The notes: a model not told the origin generated them from the sequence alone. A DNA stretch of 64,000 bases from JACQZO01 sp964512325 (GCA_964512325.1 CAZEGN010000001.1:145045-209044), one strand, 5' to 3'; positions 1 to 8,284 are shown, numbered from the stretch's first letter. Numbers and translations are program-made.

Positions 1-1
1 A

Positions 2-1132
2 ACCGACCCCTTCGTAGGTAAATTAATTTTCTTCCGTGTATATTCTGGTGTAATGAAATCTGGAAGCTACATTCTCAATTCCTCTACTGGTAACAAGGAA
101 CGCATTGGTCGTCTTGTTCAAATGCACGCTAATAGCCGCCAAGAAGTTGAAGAGGTACATGCCGGTGATATTGCTGCCGCAATCGGCTTAAAAGACACTA
201 TTACTGGAAATACACTCTGTGAGCCGGAGCATCCATTGCTACTTGAATCTATTAAGTTTCCAGAACCAGTTATTCAAATCGCTATCGAACCAAAAACCAA
301 AGCCGATCAAGATAAAATGGGTATCGCGCTAAATCGCTTGGCTGAAGAAGATCCAACTTTCCGTGTTTCAAGCAACGAAGAGACAGGTCAAACTTTAATC
401 GCTGGTATGGGAGAATTGCACTTGGAAATCATTGTCGATCGCATGAAGCGTGAATTTAAAGTGGAGGCGAATGTTGGTAAACCTCAAGTTGCGTATCGTG
501 AGACAATTCAAAAAAGCGTTGAACAAGAAGGTAAATACATCAAGCAAAGTGGTGGTCGTGGACAATATGGTCATGTGTATCTCCGTCTCGAACCAGTTGA
601 GCCAGGTGTGGGATATTCTTTCGAGAGCGAAATTAAAGGAGGCGTCATTCCACAAGAATATATTCCCGCCATTGATAAGGGTGTGCGCGAGACTATGAAA
701 ACTGGTGTACTTGCTGGTTATCCAATGGTAGATGTAAAAGCAGTAGTTTTTGACGGTTCATTCCATGATGTAGACTCATCTGAAGTTGCCTTCAAAGTAG
801 CAGCATCTATGGCATTCAAAGACGGTTGTAAGAAAGCAAACCCATGCTTATTAGAGCCTATCATGAGTGTTGAAGTTACCACTCCTGAGGATTTTATGGG
901 AGACATTATGGGCAACCTCAATTCACGCCGTGGTCGTATCGAATCGATGGAAGACCGAGGCATGGCTAAGGTTATTAAGGCAAAGGTGCCACTAGCAAAT
1001 ATGTTTGGTTACGCTACTGATCTACGCTCAATGAGCCAAGGACGCTCTGCTTACAGCATGGAATTTTTCGCTTATGAAAAAGTGCCACAGAATGCTGCTG
1101 ATTTGATCATTAAAGAAAAGTCAGGTGCCTAG
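2..1132 (+). CDS. fusA: elongation factor G, C-terminal part (gene cut by window edge)
   Basis: The reading frame is open from base 2, before the first Met, and begins with TDPFVGKL, which is EF-G domain II, so the GTPase domain and the true start lie outside the window. The 376 visible residues cover the end of domain II and domains III-V, including the domain IV motif GRGQYGHV. EF-G is the cytoplasmic GTPase that translocates tRNA-mRNA on the ribosome. It precedes tuf and the S10 operon, as in the classical str-S10 arrangement. Because domain I is missing here, its switch regions cannot be compared with the odd switch I of the neighbouring EF-Tu. Confidence 0.97.
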   Translation, partial: TDPFVGKLIFFRVYSGVMKSGSYILNSSTGNKERIGRLVQMHANSRQEVEEVHAGDIAAAIGLKDTITGNTLCEPEHPLLLESIKFPEPVIQIAIEPKTKADQDKMGIALNRLAEEDPTFRVSSNEETGQTLIAGMGELHLEIIVDRMKREFKVEANVGKPQVAYRETIQKSVEQEGKYIKQSGGRGQYGHVYLRLEPVEPGVGYSFESEIKGGVIPQEYIPAIDKGVRETMKTGVLAGYPMVDVKAVVFDGSFHDVDSSEVAFKVAASMAFKDGCKKANPCLLEPIMSVEVTTPEDFMGDIMGNLNSRRGRIESMEDRGMAKVIKAKVPLANMFGYATDLRSMSQGRSAYSMEFFAYEKVPQNAADLIIKEKSGA

Positions 1133-1141
1133 GTAAAGTAG

Positions 1142-1192
1142 AATTCGGAATTCAGGATTTGGAGTTAAATTCCGAACCCCGAATTCCGAATT
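1142..1192. repeat. fusA-tuf intergenic inverted repeat
   Basis: A perfect 12-bp inverted repeat, AATTCGGAATTC at 1142-1153 and GAATTCCGAATT at 1181-1192, encloses a 27-nt loop that holds a third partial copy (AATTCCGAA, 1168-1176). No T-tract follows it, so it is not a classical terminator. The unit TTCGGAATT recurs at 18694-18701 at the head of another intergenic repeat. The remaining intergenic bases up to tuf (1193-1305) are AT-rich, with no convincing terminator or promoter. Confidence 0.7.
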
Positions 1193-1305
1193 TAAAAAAG
1201 TGCTTTACAAAGAACACCTTTTCCGTTAAAGTCATGACGCTTTTTTTCAAGCAATAGGTTTCGTTTATTAAAATTTACTCTTAAATATCATTATTTTTCA
1301 ATATT

Positions 1306-2499
1306 ATGGCTGATGTATTTCAACGCACAAAACCTCATGTAAATGTAGGTACAATTGGTCACGTTGACCACGGAAAAACCACCCTTACCGCTGCTCTAAC
1401 AGCAGTTGCTGAGAAGCAAGGTTGGGGAAAGGCTAAGGATTACAAAGATATCGCAAAAGGTGGTATTGAACGTGATTCAAGCAAGACTGTAACAATTGCT
1501 ACAGCCCATGTTGAATATGAATCAGCTACTCGCCACTACGCTCACGTTGACTGTCCAGGTCACGCTGACTACGTAAAAAATATGATTACTGGTGCGGCTC
1601 AAATGGACGGTGCTATCTTGGTAGTTTCTGCTGCTGATGGACCGATGCCACAAACTCGTGAGCATATCCTTTTGGCTAGCCAGGTTGGTGTAAAAAATAT
1701 TGTGGTCTTCTTAAATAAAGTTGATCTAGTAGATGATCCTGAGTTGTTGGATTTAATTGAGGTAGAAATTCGTGACCTTTTGACCAAATATAAATACGAC
1801 GGTGCTAACACACCAATCGTGCGCGGTTCAGCTGTTAAGGCACTTAACGCTCCAGCTGATGCAGATGCTGCGGCTCCAATTTTGAAGCTGCTTGAAACCT
1901 TGGATCAATATATTCCAGAACCTGTTCGTGTTCTAGACAAGCCTTTCCTAATGTCAGTTGAGGATGTGTTCTCAATTAAGGGACGTGGAACTGTTGCTAC
2001 TGGAAGAATTGAGCAGGGTGTTGTAAAGGTAAATGAAGAGGTTGAAATTGTAGGCTTGCGTGATACTCGCAAGACTGTGGTTACTGGTGTTGAGATGTTT
2101 AAGAAATTGCTTGATCAAGGTCAGGCGGGAGATAATGTAGGGTTGCTTCTTCGTGGTATTGAGCGTGAAGATATCGAACGTGGTCAAGTATTGGCTAAAA
2201 CTGGGACAATCCAGCCACACACAGACTTTGATGCTGAGGTGTATATCTTGAGCAAGGATGAGGGTGGTCGTCATACTCCTTTCTTCAAGGGTTACAAGCC
2301 ACAGTTTTACATCCGCACAACAGATGTAACCGGTGAAATTGAATTGCCAGCTGGTGTTGAAATGGTAATGCCTGGTGACAACATTCAAATGAAGGTAAAA
2401 CTAAGTGTGCCAGTCGCTATCGAAGAGGGTGTGCGTTTCGCAATTCGTGAAGGTGGACGTACTGTTGGTGCAGGTGTAGTAGCAAAAATCACTAAGTAA
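1306..2499 (+). CDS. tuf: elongation factor Tu with atypical switch I
   Basis: EF-Tu delivers aminoacyl-tRNA to the ribosome as a GTP complex. At 397 residues it has normal length. Visible motifs are the P-loop GHVDHGKT (18-25), DCPGHADY (82-89) with the catalytic His, NKVD (about 137-140), and the domain II and III blocks through GGRTVGAGVV at the end. Oddly, the near-invariant switch I sequence RGITI reads KTVTI (residues 60-64), in a loop apparently two residues longer than in E. coli. The GTP-sensing Thr is kept. It starts at ATG after AT-rich DNA without a Shine-Dalgarno motif. Identification is certain; whether the switch change alters function is unknown. Confidence 0.98.
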   Translation: MADVFQRTKPHVNVGTIGHVDHGKTTLTAALTAVAEKQGWGKAKDYKDIAKGGIERDSSKTVTIATAHVEYESATRHYAHVDCPGHADYVKNMITGAAQMDGAILVVSAADGPMPQTREHILLASQVGVKNIVVFLNKVDLVDDPELLDLIEVEIRDLLTKYKYDGANTPIVRGSAVKALNAPADADAAAPILKLLETLDQYIPEPVRVLDKPFLMSVEDVFSIKGRGTVATGRIEQGVVKVNEEVEIVGLRDTRKTVVTGVEMFKKLLDQGQAGDNVGLLLRGIEREDIERGQVLAKTGTIQPHTDFDAEVYILSKDEGGRHTPFFKGYKPQFYIRTTDVTGEIELPAGVEMVMPGDNIQMKVKLSVPVAIEEGVRFAIREGGRTVGAGVVAKITK

Positions 2500-2529
2500 T
2501 TCATTTAATCGCTGATAATCGAGCATTCT

Positions 2530-2856
2530 ATGGCACAGAGCAATAAACCTAAAATTCGTATCAAGGTAAAGGCATATGATCATCGTGTAATCGATGCTGC
2601 TGCCAAGGTAATTATTGAAACAGCAGAGAGAACTGGTGCGCTTATTGCTGGACCAATTCCTCTTCCTACTCGAATCAAGAAATTTACAGTTTTGAAATCG
2701 ACTTTTGTTCACAAGAATGCTCGTGATCAGTTTGAAATTCGTACTCATAAAAGAATTATTGATATTACAGAAAGCACTTCAAAGACTATTGATGCTCTCA
2801 GTAGCATCACCCTCCCTGCGGGAGTTGAAATTGAAGTGAAGATGTTAGCAGCATAA
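2530..2856 (+). CDS. rpsJ: 30S ribosomal protein S10
   Basis: S10 belongs to the 30S head and also pairs with NusB in antitermination. The 108-residue product has the family core, with KIRIKVKAYDHRVID near the N-terminus and the GPIPLPTRI loop around residues 41-49. Its length is close to the usual 102-105. It is the first gene of the S10 operon and lies 30 bp after tuf, so tuf and the operon may be co-transcribed. No alternative start nearby fits the family better. Confidence 0.97.
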   Translation: MAQSNKPKIRIKVKAYDHRVIDAAAKVIIETAERTGALIAGPIPLPTRIKKFTVLKSTFVHKNARDQFEIRTHKRIIDITESTSKTIDALSSITLPAGVEIEVKMLAA

Positions 2857-2899
2857 AGAATCGTTCTTTAATGCTCATTTAACCGCTCTTATTATTTAT

Positions 2900-3478
2900 A
2901 TGAAAGGATTATTAGGAAAAAAAATTGGCATGGCCCAAATCCCAAATGCAAATGGGAAATTGACTGCTGTGACCTTAGTAGAAGTTGAACCAAACACAAT
3001 TCTACAAATTAAGACAGCTGAAGGTAAAAATGCATTAGTATTAGGTACTGGAGTTCGTAATAAGTTAAAAAAGAATAGCTATAGCAATTACGCATTTATT
3101 CGCGAGATTGCTTTTGAAAGCATAGAAGGACTCGACAAGACCAGCAAAATTAGTTTAGACATTTTCCAAGCTGGAGACACCGTGAATGTGGTTGGAACAT
3201 CAAAAGGTAAAGGTTTCCAAGGTGTTGTAAAACGCTATGGATTCAAAGCAAATCCAGATTCACATGGTCATGAAGATCATCGTGAGCCAGGTGGCTTTGG
3301 TGGACGTACATGGCCAGGTCGTGTTTCTAAAGGAAGACATCTTCCAGGACATATGGGTCTTGATACCGTTACGCTTAAAAATCGTCAGATTGTGACGATT
3401 GATAAGGAGATGGGTATTCTTGCTATTAGTGGTCCTCTACCAGGAGGCATCAATAGCTTTGTGAAAATTTGGCAGTAA
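2900..3478 (+). CDS. rplC: 50S ribosomal protein L3
   Basis: L3 is an early-assembly protein whose long loop reaches towards the peptidyl-transferase centre. The 192-residue product starts MKGLLGKKIGM, as in the family, and keeps the GTSKGKGFQG and PGRVSKGRHLPGHMG blocks (about residues 98-160). The methylated Gln of E. coli L3 lies in a loop that differs here. The length is slightly short of the E. coli 209. It is the second gene of the S10 operon, preceded by an AT-only leader. Confidence 0.96.
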   Translation: MKGLLGKKIGMAQIPNANGKLTAVTLVEVEPNTILQIKTAEGKNALVLGTGVRNKLKKNSYSNYAFIREIAFESIEGLDKTSKISLDIFQAGDTVNVVGTSKGKGFQGVVKRYGFKANPDSHGHEDHREPGGFGGRTWPGRVSKGRHLPGHMGLDTVTLKNRQIVTIDKEMGILAISGPLPGGINSFVKIWQ

Positions 3479-3494
3479 TCGGATTTATATATAT

Positions 3495-4325
3495 ATGCTT
3501 ACAATTCCAGTTTATAATACACAGGGTAAAGAACTTGAGAGCCTATCTCTGTCTAAAAACATTTTTGGCTTAAAGGTGAAACCATCTCTCTTGCACTTGG
3601 TATCTACCATATTCTTGGCTAATGAACGTAAAGGTACAGCGAAGGTAAAAACACGCGCTGAGAGACGAGGTGGCGGTCGCAAGCCATTTAAACAAAAAGG
3701 TAGTGGTAGTGCCCGTGCTGGTACCACACGTAGTCCAATCTGGAGAAAAGGTGGCCGTGTATTTGGTCCTACAGGCGAACAAAACTACCATCGCGAATTA
3801 CCTAAGAAAGTTCGTGTAAAGGCATTTTTAATGAGCTTGTCAGCTAAGGCTCAAGCTAAAAGAATTGTAGCAATGGATAGTCTTAAACTTGATACAATTA
3901 ATACTAAGAGCTTTGCCGAGATTATCAGCAAGTTACCCGTCAATCGCTCAACCTTATTGGTTCTACCAGCAAAGGATCAAAACATTACCCTTTCTAGTAG
4001 AAATATTCCAAATGTCACTACCCGTACATTTGATAACATCAACACACTTGATGTACTTACACATGAATATATTTTGGTATTAGCGGACGCTGTGCCAATG
4101 ATTGAAAAGAAATGGGGAGAATATAGCTTTAAGGGAATAATGACAGATGATGAACTAAGCGCTGCTTTGCAAAAGAGTGAAAGCCAAACAATCAAAGCAG
4201 AAAAGCCTGCTAAGGCAGCACAATCAGCAAAGCCAACTAAAGAGCCATCAGCAAAAAAAGCATCAAAAGCAAAAGTAGCTGCTAAAAAAGGACCTAAGTC
4301 CTCTGCTAAATCTTCTAAAGCATAA
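3495..4325 (+). CDS. rplD: 50S ribosomal protein L4 with Lys/Ala-rich tail
   Basis: L4 binds 23S rRNA and lines the exit tunnel; in E. coli it also represses its own operon. The core is recognisable by GGGRKPFKQKGSGSARAGT (about residues 55-75) and the RSPIWRKGG loop. At 276 residues it is about 70 longer than usual because of a tail after residue 220 made almost only of Lys, Ala, Ser and Pro. The tail is probably disordered and could bind rRNA or the ribosome surface. The gene is followed by rplW after two bases. Confidence 0.96.
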   Translation: MLTIPVYNTQGKELESLSLSKNIFGLKVKPSLLHLVSTIFLANERKGTAKVKTRAERRGGGRKPFKQKGSGSARAGTTRSPIWRKGGRVFGPTGEQNYHRELPKKVRVKAFLMSLSAKAQAKRIVAMDSLKLDTINTKSFAEIISKLPVNRSTLLVLPAKDQNITLSSRNIPNVTTRTFDNINTLDVLTHEYILVLADAVPMIEKKWGEYSFKGIMTDDELSAALQKSESQTIKAEKPAKAAQSAKPTKEPSAKKASKAKVAAKKGPKSSAKSSKA

Positions 4326-4327
4326 GT

Positions 4328-4612
4328 ATGAACCACCTATATAATGTTATTTCTCATCCAGTAATCAGTGAAAAAAGTGTTTCTCAATCTGAGAGCAATC
4401 ACTATATTTTTTCTGTCGCTAAAGAAACCAACAAGATTGATGTAGCAAGAGCTATTAAAGCAATTTATGGCATTACACCTGTAAGCATAAAGATTATTCG
4501 TCTCCCCAAGAAAGTTTCTGGCCGTGGTCGTGTTAAAAGAAAAGAAAAGAAGAAAGCAATTGTAGTTCTCAAAAAGGACGAAAAGCTTGATTTGACTAAA
4601 ATGCAATTCTAA
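4328..4612 (+). CDS. rplW: 50S ribosomal protein L23
   Basis: L23 sits at the tunnel exit and docks trigger factor and SRP. The 94-residue product has the family's N-terminal HPVISEKS block and the basic loop KKVSGRGRVKRKEKKKA (about residues 60-76), which reaches into the tunnel wall. Its length is normal. It lies between rplD (2-bp gap) and rplB, in the standard S10 order. Confidence 0.96.
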   Translation: MNHLYNVISHPVISEKSVSQSESNHYIFSVAKETNKIDVARAIKAIYGITPVSIKIIRLPKKVSGRGRVKRKEKKKAIVVLKKDEKLDLTKMQF

Positions 4613-4633
4613 AAGTATTTAACCTATAATCTT

Positions 4634-5479
4634 GTGCCAATCATTAGCTATAAACCTACAACTCCAGCTCGTCGCCATGGAAACAAAGAAGACTACTCTT
4701 CTTTGTCACCTAAAGCACGTCCACAAAAAAACTTGCTTGTTCGTCTTAAAGAGAATGCAGGACGTAATAATCAGGGTCGTATCACCACACGCCATCGTGG
4801 TGCCGGTAGTCATCGCCGTATGTATCGTGTGATTGATTTTACTGGAAAAATGAATGTTCCTGGTGTTATCAAGACTGTGGAATATGATCCAAATCGAAAT
4901 GTGCGGATTGCATTGGTACATTATCGTGATGGTGACAAACGTTATATCCTTTTGCCAAACAAGGTAAAAGTTGGTTTTGAAATATTGACCTCAGCAAAAG
5001 CTCCAATACAGCGAGGTAATCGTATGATGCTGAAGAATGTTCCAGAAGGTATCGATATTTTCAATATCGAGATTTATCCTGGTCGTGGTGGCCAAGTAGT
5101 AAGAACTGCTGGCAGCAGCGCTCGCCTGGTTTCACTTGAAGGCGAATACGCTCAAGTAAAGATGCCATCTGGAGAAATTCGTCTTTTTCATAAAGATTGC
5201 ATGGCAACTATTGGTACATTGAGCAATGCTGAATTTGTAAATGTAAATCTTGGGAAAGCGGGTAGATCTCGCTGGAAAGGTATTCGTCCTACAGTTCGTG
5301 GTAAAGCTATGAATCCTAACGACCATCCTCATGGTGGTGGTGAAGGTAGAAATCCAATTGGTATGCCACATCCTAAAACACCTTGGGGCAAACCAGCTCT
5401 TGGTACCAAGACACGTAGGAACAAGCGTACAAATCGTTGGATCGTTCGAGATGTGCACGGTTTAGCTAAAGTTAAGTAA
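4634..5479 (+). CDS. rplB: 50S ribosomal protein L2 (GTG start)
   Basis: L2 is a peptidyl-transferase-centre protein that bridges the subunits. The 281-residue frame starts at GTG, giving MPIISYKPTTPARR, which matches the normal L2 N-terminus (there is no earlier ATG in frame). The C-terminal signature NDHPHGGGEGRNPIG, containing the functional His, and the TPWGKPALG block are intact. The length is close to the usual 273-277. A non-ATG start in such a highly expressed gene is worth noting. Confidence 0.96.
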   Translation: MPIISYKPTTPARRHGNKEDYSSLSPKARPQKNLLVRLKENAGRNNQGRITTRHRGAGSHRRMYRVIDFTGKMNVPGVIKTVEYDPNRNVRIALVHYRDGDKRYILLPNKVKVGFEILTSAKAPIQRGNRMMLKNVPEGIDIFNIEIYPGRGGQVVRTAGSSARLVSLEGEYAQVKMPSGEIRLFHKDCMATIGTLSNAEFVNVNLGKAGRSRWKGIRPTVRGKAMNPNDHPHGGGEGRNPIGMPHPKTPWGKPALGTKTRRNKRTNRWIVRDVHGLAKVK

Positions 5480-5484
5480 ATACT

Positions 5485-5772
5485 ATGTCTAGAAGTTCAA
5501 AAAAAGGTCCTTATGTTGACCCAAAGCTGTTAAAGAAAATTGATGCTCTTAATAAGGGTGGTCAAAAAAAGCTTATTAAAACATGGGCACGTTCATCCAG
5601 CATTCATCCTGATATGGTGGGTCACAACATTGCTGTTCATAATGGCAAAACACATGTACCAGTATTTATTACTGAAGAAATGGTTGGCCATAAATTAGGA
5701 GAATTTGCTGCTACCAGAAAGTTCGTCAAGCATGGTGGTAAGCTTCCTGGGGCAACAGCCGCTAACGTTTAA
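5485..5772 (+). CDS. rpsS: 30S ribosomal protein S19
   Basis: S19 forms a dimer with S13 in the 30S head near the A-site finger. The 95-residue product begins MSRSSKKGPYVD and contains RSSSIHPDMVGH and the GHKLGEFAATRKFVKHGG signature (about residues 68-85). Length and order (rplB-rpsS-rplV) are normal. The gap to rplB is 5 bp. Confidence 0.96.
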   Translation: MSRSSKKGPYVDPKLLKKIDALNKGGQKKLIKTWARSSSIHPDMVGHNIAVHNGKTHVPVFITEEMVGHKLGEFAATRKFVKHGGKLPGATAANV

Positions 5773-5782
5773 TCACTGATAT

Positions 5783-6112
5783 ATGAAAGCATATTCTCGT
5801 TATCTTCGAATCTCACCTTATAAACTTCTTGTGATTACCGGAATGGTACAAGGGAAAGATGTAAACTATGTTCTTAATCTTCTTGAATTTCTTCCCAAGA
5901 AAGGCGCTCGCCTTTTGCATAGAGTAATTAAGTCAGCTGCCAGCAACGCGGAAAACAATTTCAAAGTGGCTAGCAAAGATTTAGTAGTAAGCAAAATTGT
6001 AGTAAATAAGGGACCTGTATTAAAACGCGGTCTGCCTGTATCAAGAGGACGCTGGCATCCAATCTTAAAAAGAACCTCTTACGTTGAAGTAGAATTAGCT
6101 ATGAAAGCATAA
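5783..6112 (+). CDS. rplV: 50S ribosomal protein L22
   Basis: L22 contributes a beta-hairpin to the exit-tunnel constriction. The 109-residue product has YLRISPYKLLVITGMVQGK near the start and the hairpin region with GPVLKRGLPVSRGR (about residues 77-90), followed by the conserved RTSYVEVE end. Its length is normal (about 110). It lies 10 bp after rpsS. Confidence 0.95.
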   Translation: MKAYSRYLRISPYKLLVITGMVQGKDVNYVLNLLEFLPKKGARLLHRVIKSAASNAENNFKVASKDLVVSKIVVNKGPVLKRGLPVSRGRWHPILKRTSYVEVELAMKA

Positions 6113-6122
6113 CACTAGATTT

Positions 6123-6830
6123 ATGGGACAAAAAGTTCATCCATTTTCATTTCGTCTAACGGTAATTCGCAATTGGAGCTCCAACTGGTTTGGTGGTCGC
6201 AAAAAGGATTACGAACAATCAGTACAAGAAGATATCAAACTACGTAAGTATTTGAATAAAAAACTAACTGATGCTGGTATTGCAAAGATTGATATCTCGA
6301 GAAACAATCAAAGTATCTCAGTGACTCTTCATACCTCAAAGCCAGGTGTAATTATTGGTAAAAGTGGTGCTAATATCGAAATCCTCCGTGAAGATTTGAA
6401 AAAATTAATGAACAAACCCATTGATGTTAAAATCTTTGAGGTTAGAAAAGCAAATGTTGTGGCAGCATTAGTAGCACAAAAAATTGGTCAACAGATTCAG
6501 CGTCGAGTTGCATATCGTCGTGCAATTAAGGGTGCAATTCAAGAAGCACTTGAAGATGGTGCTCTCGGTATTAAAGTAGCAATTGGTGGTCGCCTCAATG
6601 GAGCGGACATTGCTCGCCGTGAAAGTTATAAGGAAGGAAACATCCCACTTCACACACTCCGCGCTGATGTTGATTACGCTATTTACCATACTGAAACTAC
6701 CTTTGGTATCATTGGTATCAAAGTGTGGGTTTATAAAGGCCTAGTATTTGATCGCGACGCTATATTTGCTAGCCAAGACACCGAGTCAAAAGCTAACAAA
6801 AAGTCCGAAGAAGAAACTATGACCTCATAA
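6123..6830 (+). CDS. rpsC: 30S ribosomal protein S3
   Basis: S3 lines the mRNA entry channel and contributes to the ribosomal helicase. The 235-residue product has the start MGQKVHPFSFRL, a KH domain with PGVIIGKSGANIE (about residues 74-86) and the C-terminal domain with GRLNGADIARRE and GIKVWVYKG. The acidic/Lys-rich end is ordinary for the family. It closes the upstream half of the S10 cluster, as an internal promoter follows before rplP. Confidence 0.96.
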   Translation: MGQKVHPFSFRLTVIRNWSSNWFGGRKKDYEQSVQEDIKLRKYLNKKLTDAGIAKIDISRNNQSISVTLHTSKPGVIIGKSGANIEILREDLKKLMNKPIDVKIFEVRKANVVAALVAQKIGQQIQRRVAYRRAIKGAIQEALEDGALGIKVAIGGRLNGADIARRESYKEGNIPLHTLRADVDYAIYHTETTFGIIGIKVWVYKGLVFDRDAIFASQDTESKANKKSEEETMTS

Positions 6831-6835
6831 TCTAG

Positions 6836-6888
6836 TTGACTACACAACAATTTTACTTATAATGACAGGGCCTAAAATGGCCTAAATA
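6836..6888 (+). promoter_or_regulatory. internal promoter of the S10 cluster, with 10-bp tandem repeat
   Basis: Between rpsC and rplP lie TTGACT (6836-6841) and a perfect TATAAT (6858-6863) with a 16-bp spacer, a strong sigma70-type pattern. A near-tandem 10-bp repeat follows (GGCCTAAAAT, GGCCTAAATA; 6869-6888) and could form a small GGCC/GGCC hairpin just before the rplP ATG at 6893. The predicted leader is about 23 nt. No transcription data support it. Confidence 0.65.
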
Positions 6889-6892
6889 TCAT

Positions 6893-7300
6893 ATGTTACA
6901 GCCTAAGAAGACAAAATATCGCAAATGGCATAAGGACACCCTAGCAGGTGCCGCAACCAATGGAACAACACTCAGTTTTGGTTCATTTGGTTTAAAAAGT
7001 ATGTCACGAGGTCGTATTACCTCACGTCAGCTTGAAGCAGCACGCCAAGCGATGACTCGTGCAATCAAACGTGGTGGAAAAATCTGGACAAGAATATTTC
7101 CTCACAAGCCATTTACCCAAAAAGCATTGGAAGTTCCAATGGGTTCAGGTAAGGGTAATGTTGAATTTTATGCTGCGATTATAAAACCTGGACATATCCT
7201 TTTCGAAATCGATGGAGTATCTCGTGAATTGGCAGTAGAAGCTTTCACTTTAGCTGGCCACAAGCTACCCGTAAAATTTAAAATTGTTGAAAAATCTTAG
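6893..7300 (+). CDS. rplP: 50S ribosomal protein L16
   Basis: L16 positions the A-site tRNA elbow in the 50S subunit. The 135-residue product starts MLQPKKTKYRKWHK and has the signatures AAR.AMTR.IKRGGK and PMGSGKGN (about residues 80-87; the loop hydroxylated in E. coli). Length is normal. Its position behind a strong predicted promoter suggests the second half of the cluster can be transcribed separately. Confidence 0.96.
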   Translation: MLQPKKTKYRKWHKDTLAGAATNGTTLSFGSFGLKSMSRGRITSRQLEAARQAMTRAIKRGGKIWTRIFPHKPFTQKALEVPMGSGKGNVEFYAAIIKPGHILFEIDGVSRELAVEAFTLAGHKLPVKFKIVEKS

Positions 7301-7303
7301 TAT

Positions 7304-7498
7304 ATGTATACACTCGCTGAACTACGCAATCTTACCCCAGCCGAGCTCAAAAAGGAGCTAACTAAAGCAAAACAGAATGTGTTTCGCTTAAGTATGTCAG
7401 TTCGTACCGGTGCAGAGAAGAACACTAGTCTTGTAAAGAAAGCAAAGCTTTACGTGAGTCGAATTCTCACCGTAATTAATTCACTTCCAAACGTATGA
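7304..7498 (+). CDS. rpmC: 50S ribosomal protein L29
   Basis: L29 is a small two-helix protein next to L23 at the tunnel exit. The 64-residue product has the standard start MYTLAELRNLTPAELKKEL and the second helix with a basic end. It ends with TGA inside ATGA, overlapping the rpsQ start by four bases, which suggests translational coupling and shows that TGA is a stop codon here. Confidence 0.94.
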   Translation: MYTLAELRNLTPAELKKELTKAKQNVFRLSMSVRTGAEKNTSLVKKAKLYVSRILTVINSLPNV

Positions 7499-7893
7499 GA
7501 TTCAAAACTGGTGTCGTAGTCGGCACAAAAATGGCAAAAACTCTTGTAGTACAGGTAGAGAGCTTAAAAGCTCACCCTAAGTATAAGAAGCAATATAAAG
7601 TGAGCACTAAGTTTTATGCTCACAATGAAGATGCTTCAATCAAGCTTGGTGATGAAGTTACAATTGTTGAAACTCGCCCACTTAGTAAACTTAAGCGCTG
7701 GCGTGTGATTTCTGAAAAAGAATATTCTGATTTGACCAAGAGTAATGACACAAAGAAGAAAGAAACTAAAGTACAGAAGCCTGCATCAGCTAAGAAAGTA
7801 TTCTTACTTGATTATAAAAAGCGTGTTAAGAAACCTAAGGCTGGAGCAACCGAAACTGCTGCACCTGAGGCTGAAACTTCATCTGCATCCTAA
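7495..7893 (+). CDS. rpsQ: 30S ribosomal protein S17 with C-terminal extension
   Basis: S17 is a primary 16S rRNA binder with an OB fold. Residues 1-80 match the family (KTGVVVGTKMAKTLVV, then ARNED-like HNEDASIKLGD and ETRPLSKLKRW). The protein is 132 residues against about 85 usually: the last 50 are Lys/Ala/Glu-rich and likely disordered. The start overlaps the rpmC stop (ATGA). The tail parallels the one on L4. Confidence 0.95.
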   Translation: MRFKTGVVVGTKMAKTLVVQVESLKAHPKYKKQYKVSTKFYAHNEDASIKLGDEVTIVETRPLSKLKRWRVISEKEYSDLTKSNDTKKKETKVQKPASAKKVFLLDYKKRVKKPKAGATETAAPEAETSSAS

Positions 7894-7903
7894 ATTCTAG
7901 TAT

Positions 7904-8272
7904 ATGATTCAACAACAAACGGTTGTAAATATTGCTGATAATACCGGCGCTCGCACATTGATGTGTATCAAAGTGCTTGGTTCAACTAAGGCTCGCTATG
8001 CTCGTGTCGGTGACGTGATTATTGGTGCAGTAAAAAATGCACTCCCCACTGGAACAGTAAAAAATCATGAAGTGGTGCGTGCAGTAGTTGTTCGAACAAA
8101 GAAAGAATATCGCCGCCAAGATGGCTCTTATGTTCGCTTTGATGACAATGCTGTCGTTATTATCGGTGGTGATGGAGAGCCTCGTGGTACTCGTATTTTT
8201 GGACCAGTAGCTCGTGAGCTTCGTGATAAAGGCTATATGAAAATTGTTTCATTAGCTCCTGAAGTTGTTTAA
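7904..8272 (+). CDS. rplN: 50S ribosomal protein L14
   Basis: L14 contacts 16S rRNA in an intersubunit bridge. The 122-residue product is a textbook family member: MIQQQTVVNIADNTGA at the start, the basic RTKKEYRRQDGSYVRFDDNA segment around residues 65-84, and GPVARELRDK near the end. Length is standard. It is the first gene of the spc part. Confidence 0.97.
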   Translation: MIQQQTVVNIADNTGARTLMCIKVLGSTKARYARVGDVIIGAVKNALPTGTVKNHEVVRAVVVRTKKEYRRQDGSYVRFDDNAVVIIGGDGEPRGTRIFGPVARELRDKGYMKIVSLAPEVV

Positions 8273-8284
8273 TTTAAAGCTTAT

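Noticed and set aside
395..655. Open frames antisense to fusA, tuf and other ribosomal genes
   Set aside because: They mirror the codon pattern of clear genes on the other strand, have no recognisable protein features and overlap conserved coding sequence completely.
1193..1260. Weak hairpin upstream of tuf (GTG...CAC with CTTT/AAAG) as a terminator
   Set aside because: The stem has mismatches and no clear T-tract, and the genes lie in the same operon-like order.
4632..4832. 66-residue frame overlapping the start of rplB
   Set aside because: It is out of frame with the obvious L2 sequence and shows only low-complexity hydrophobic residues.
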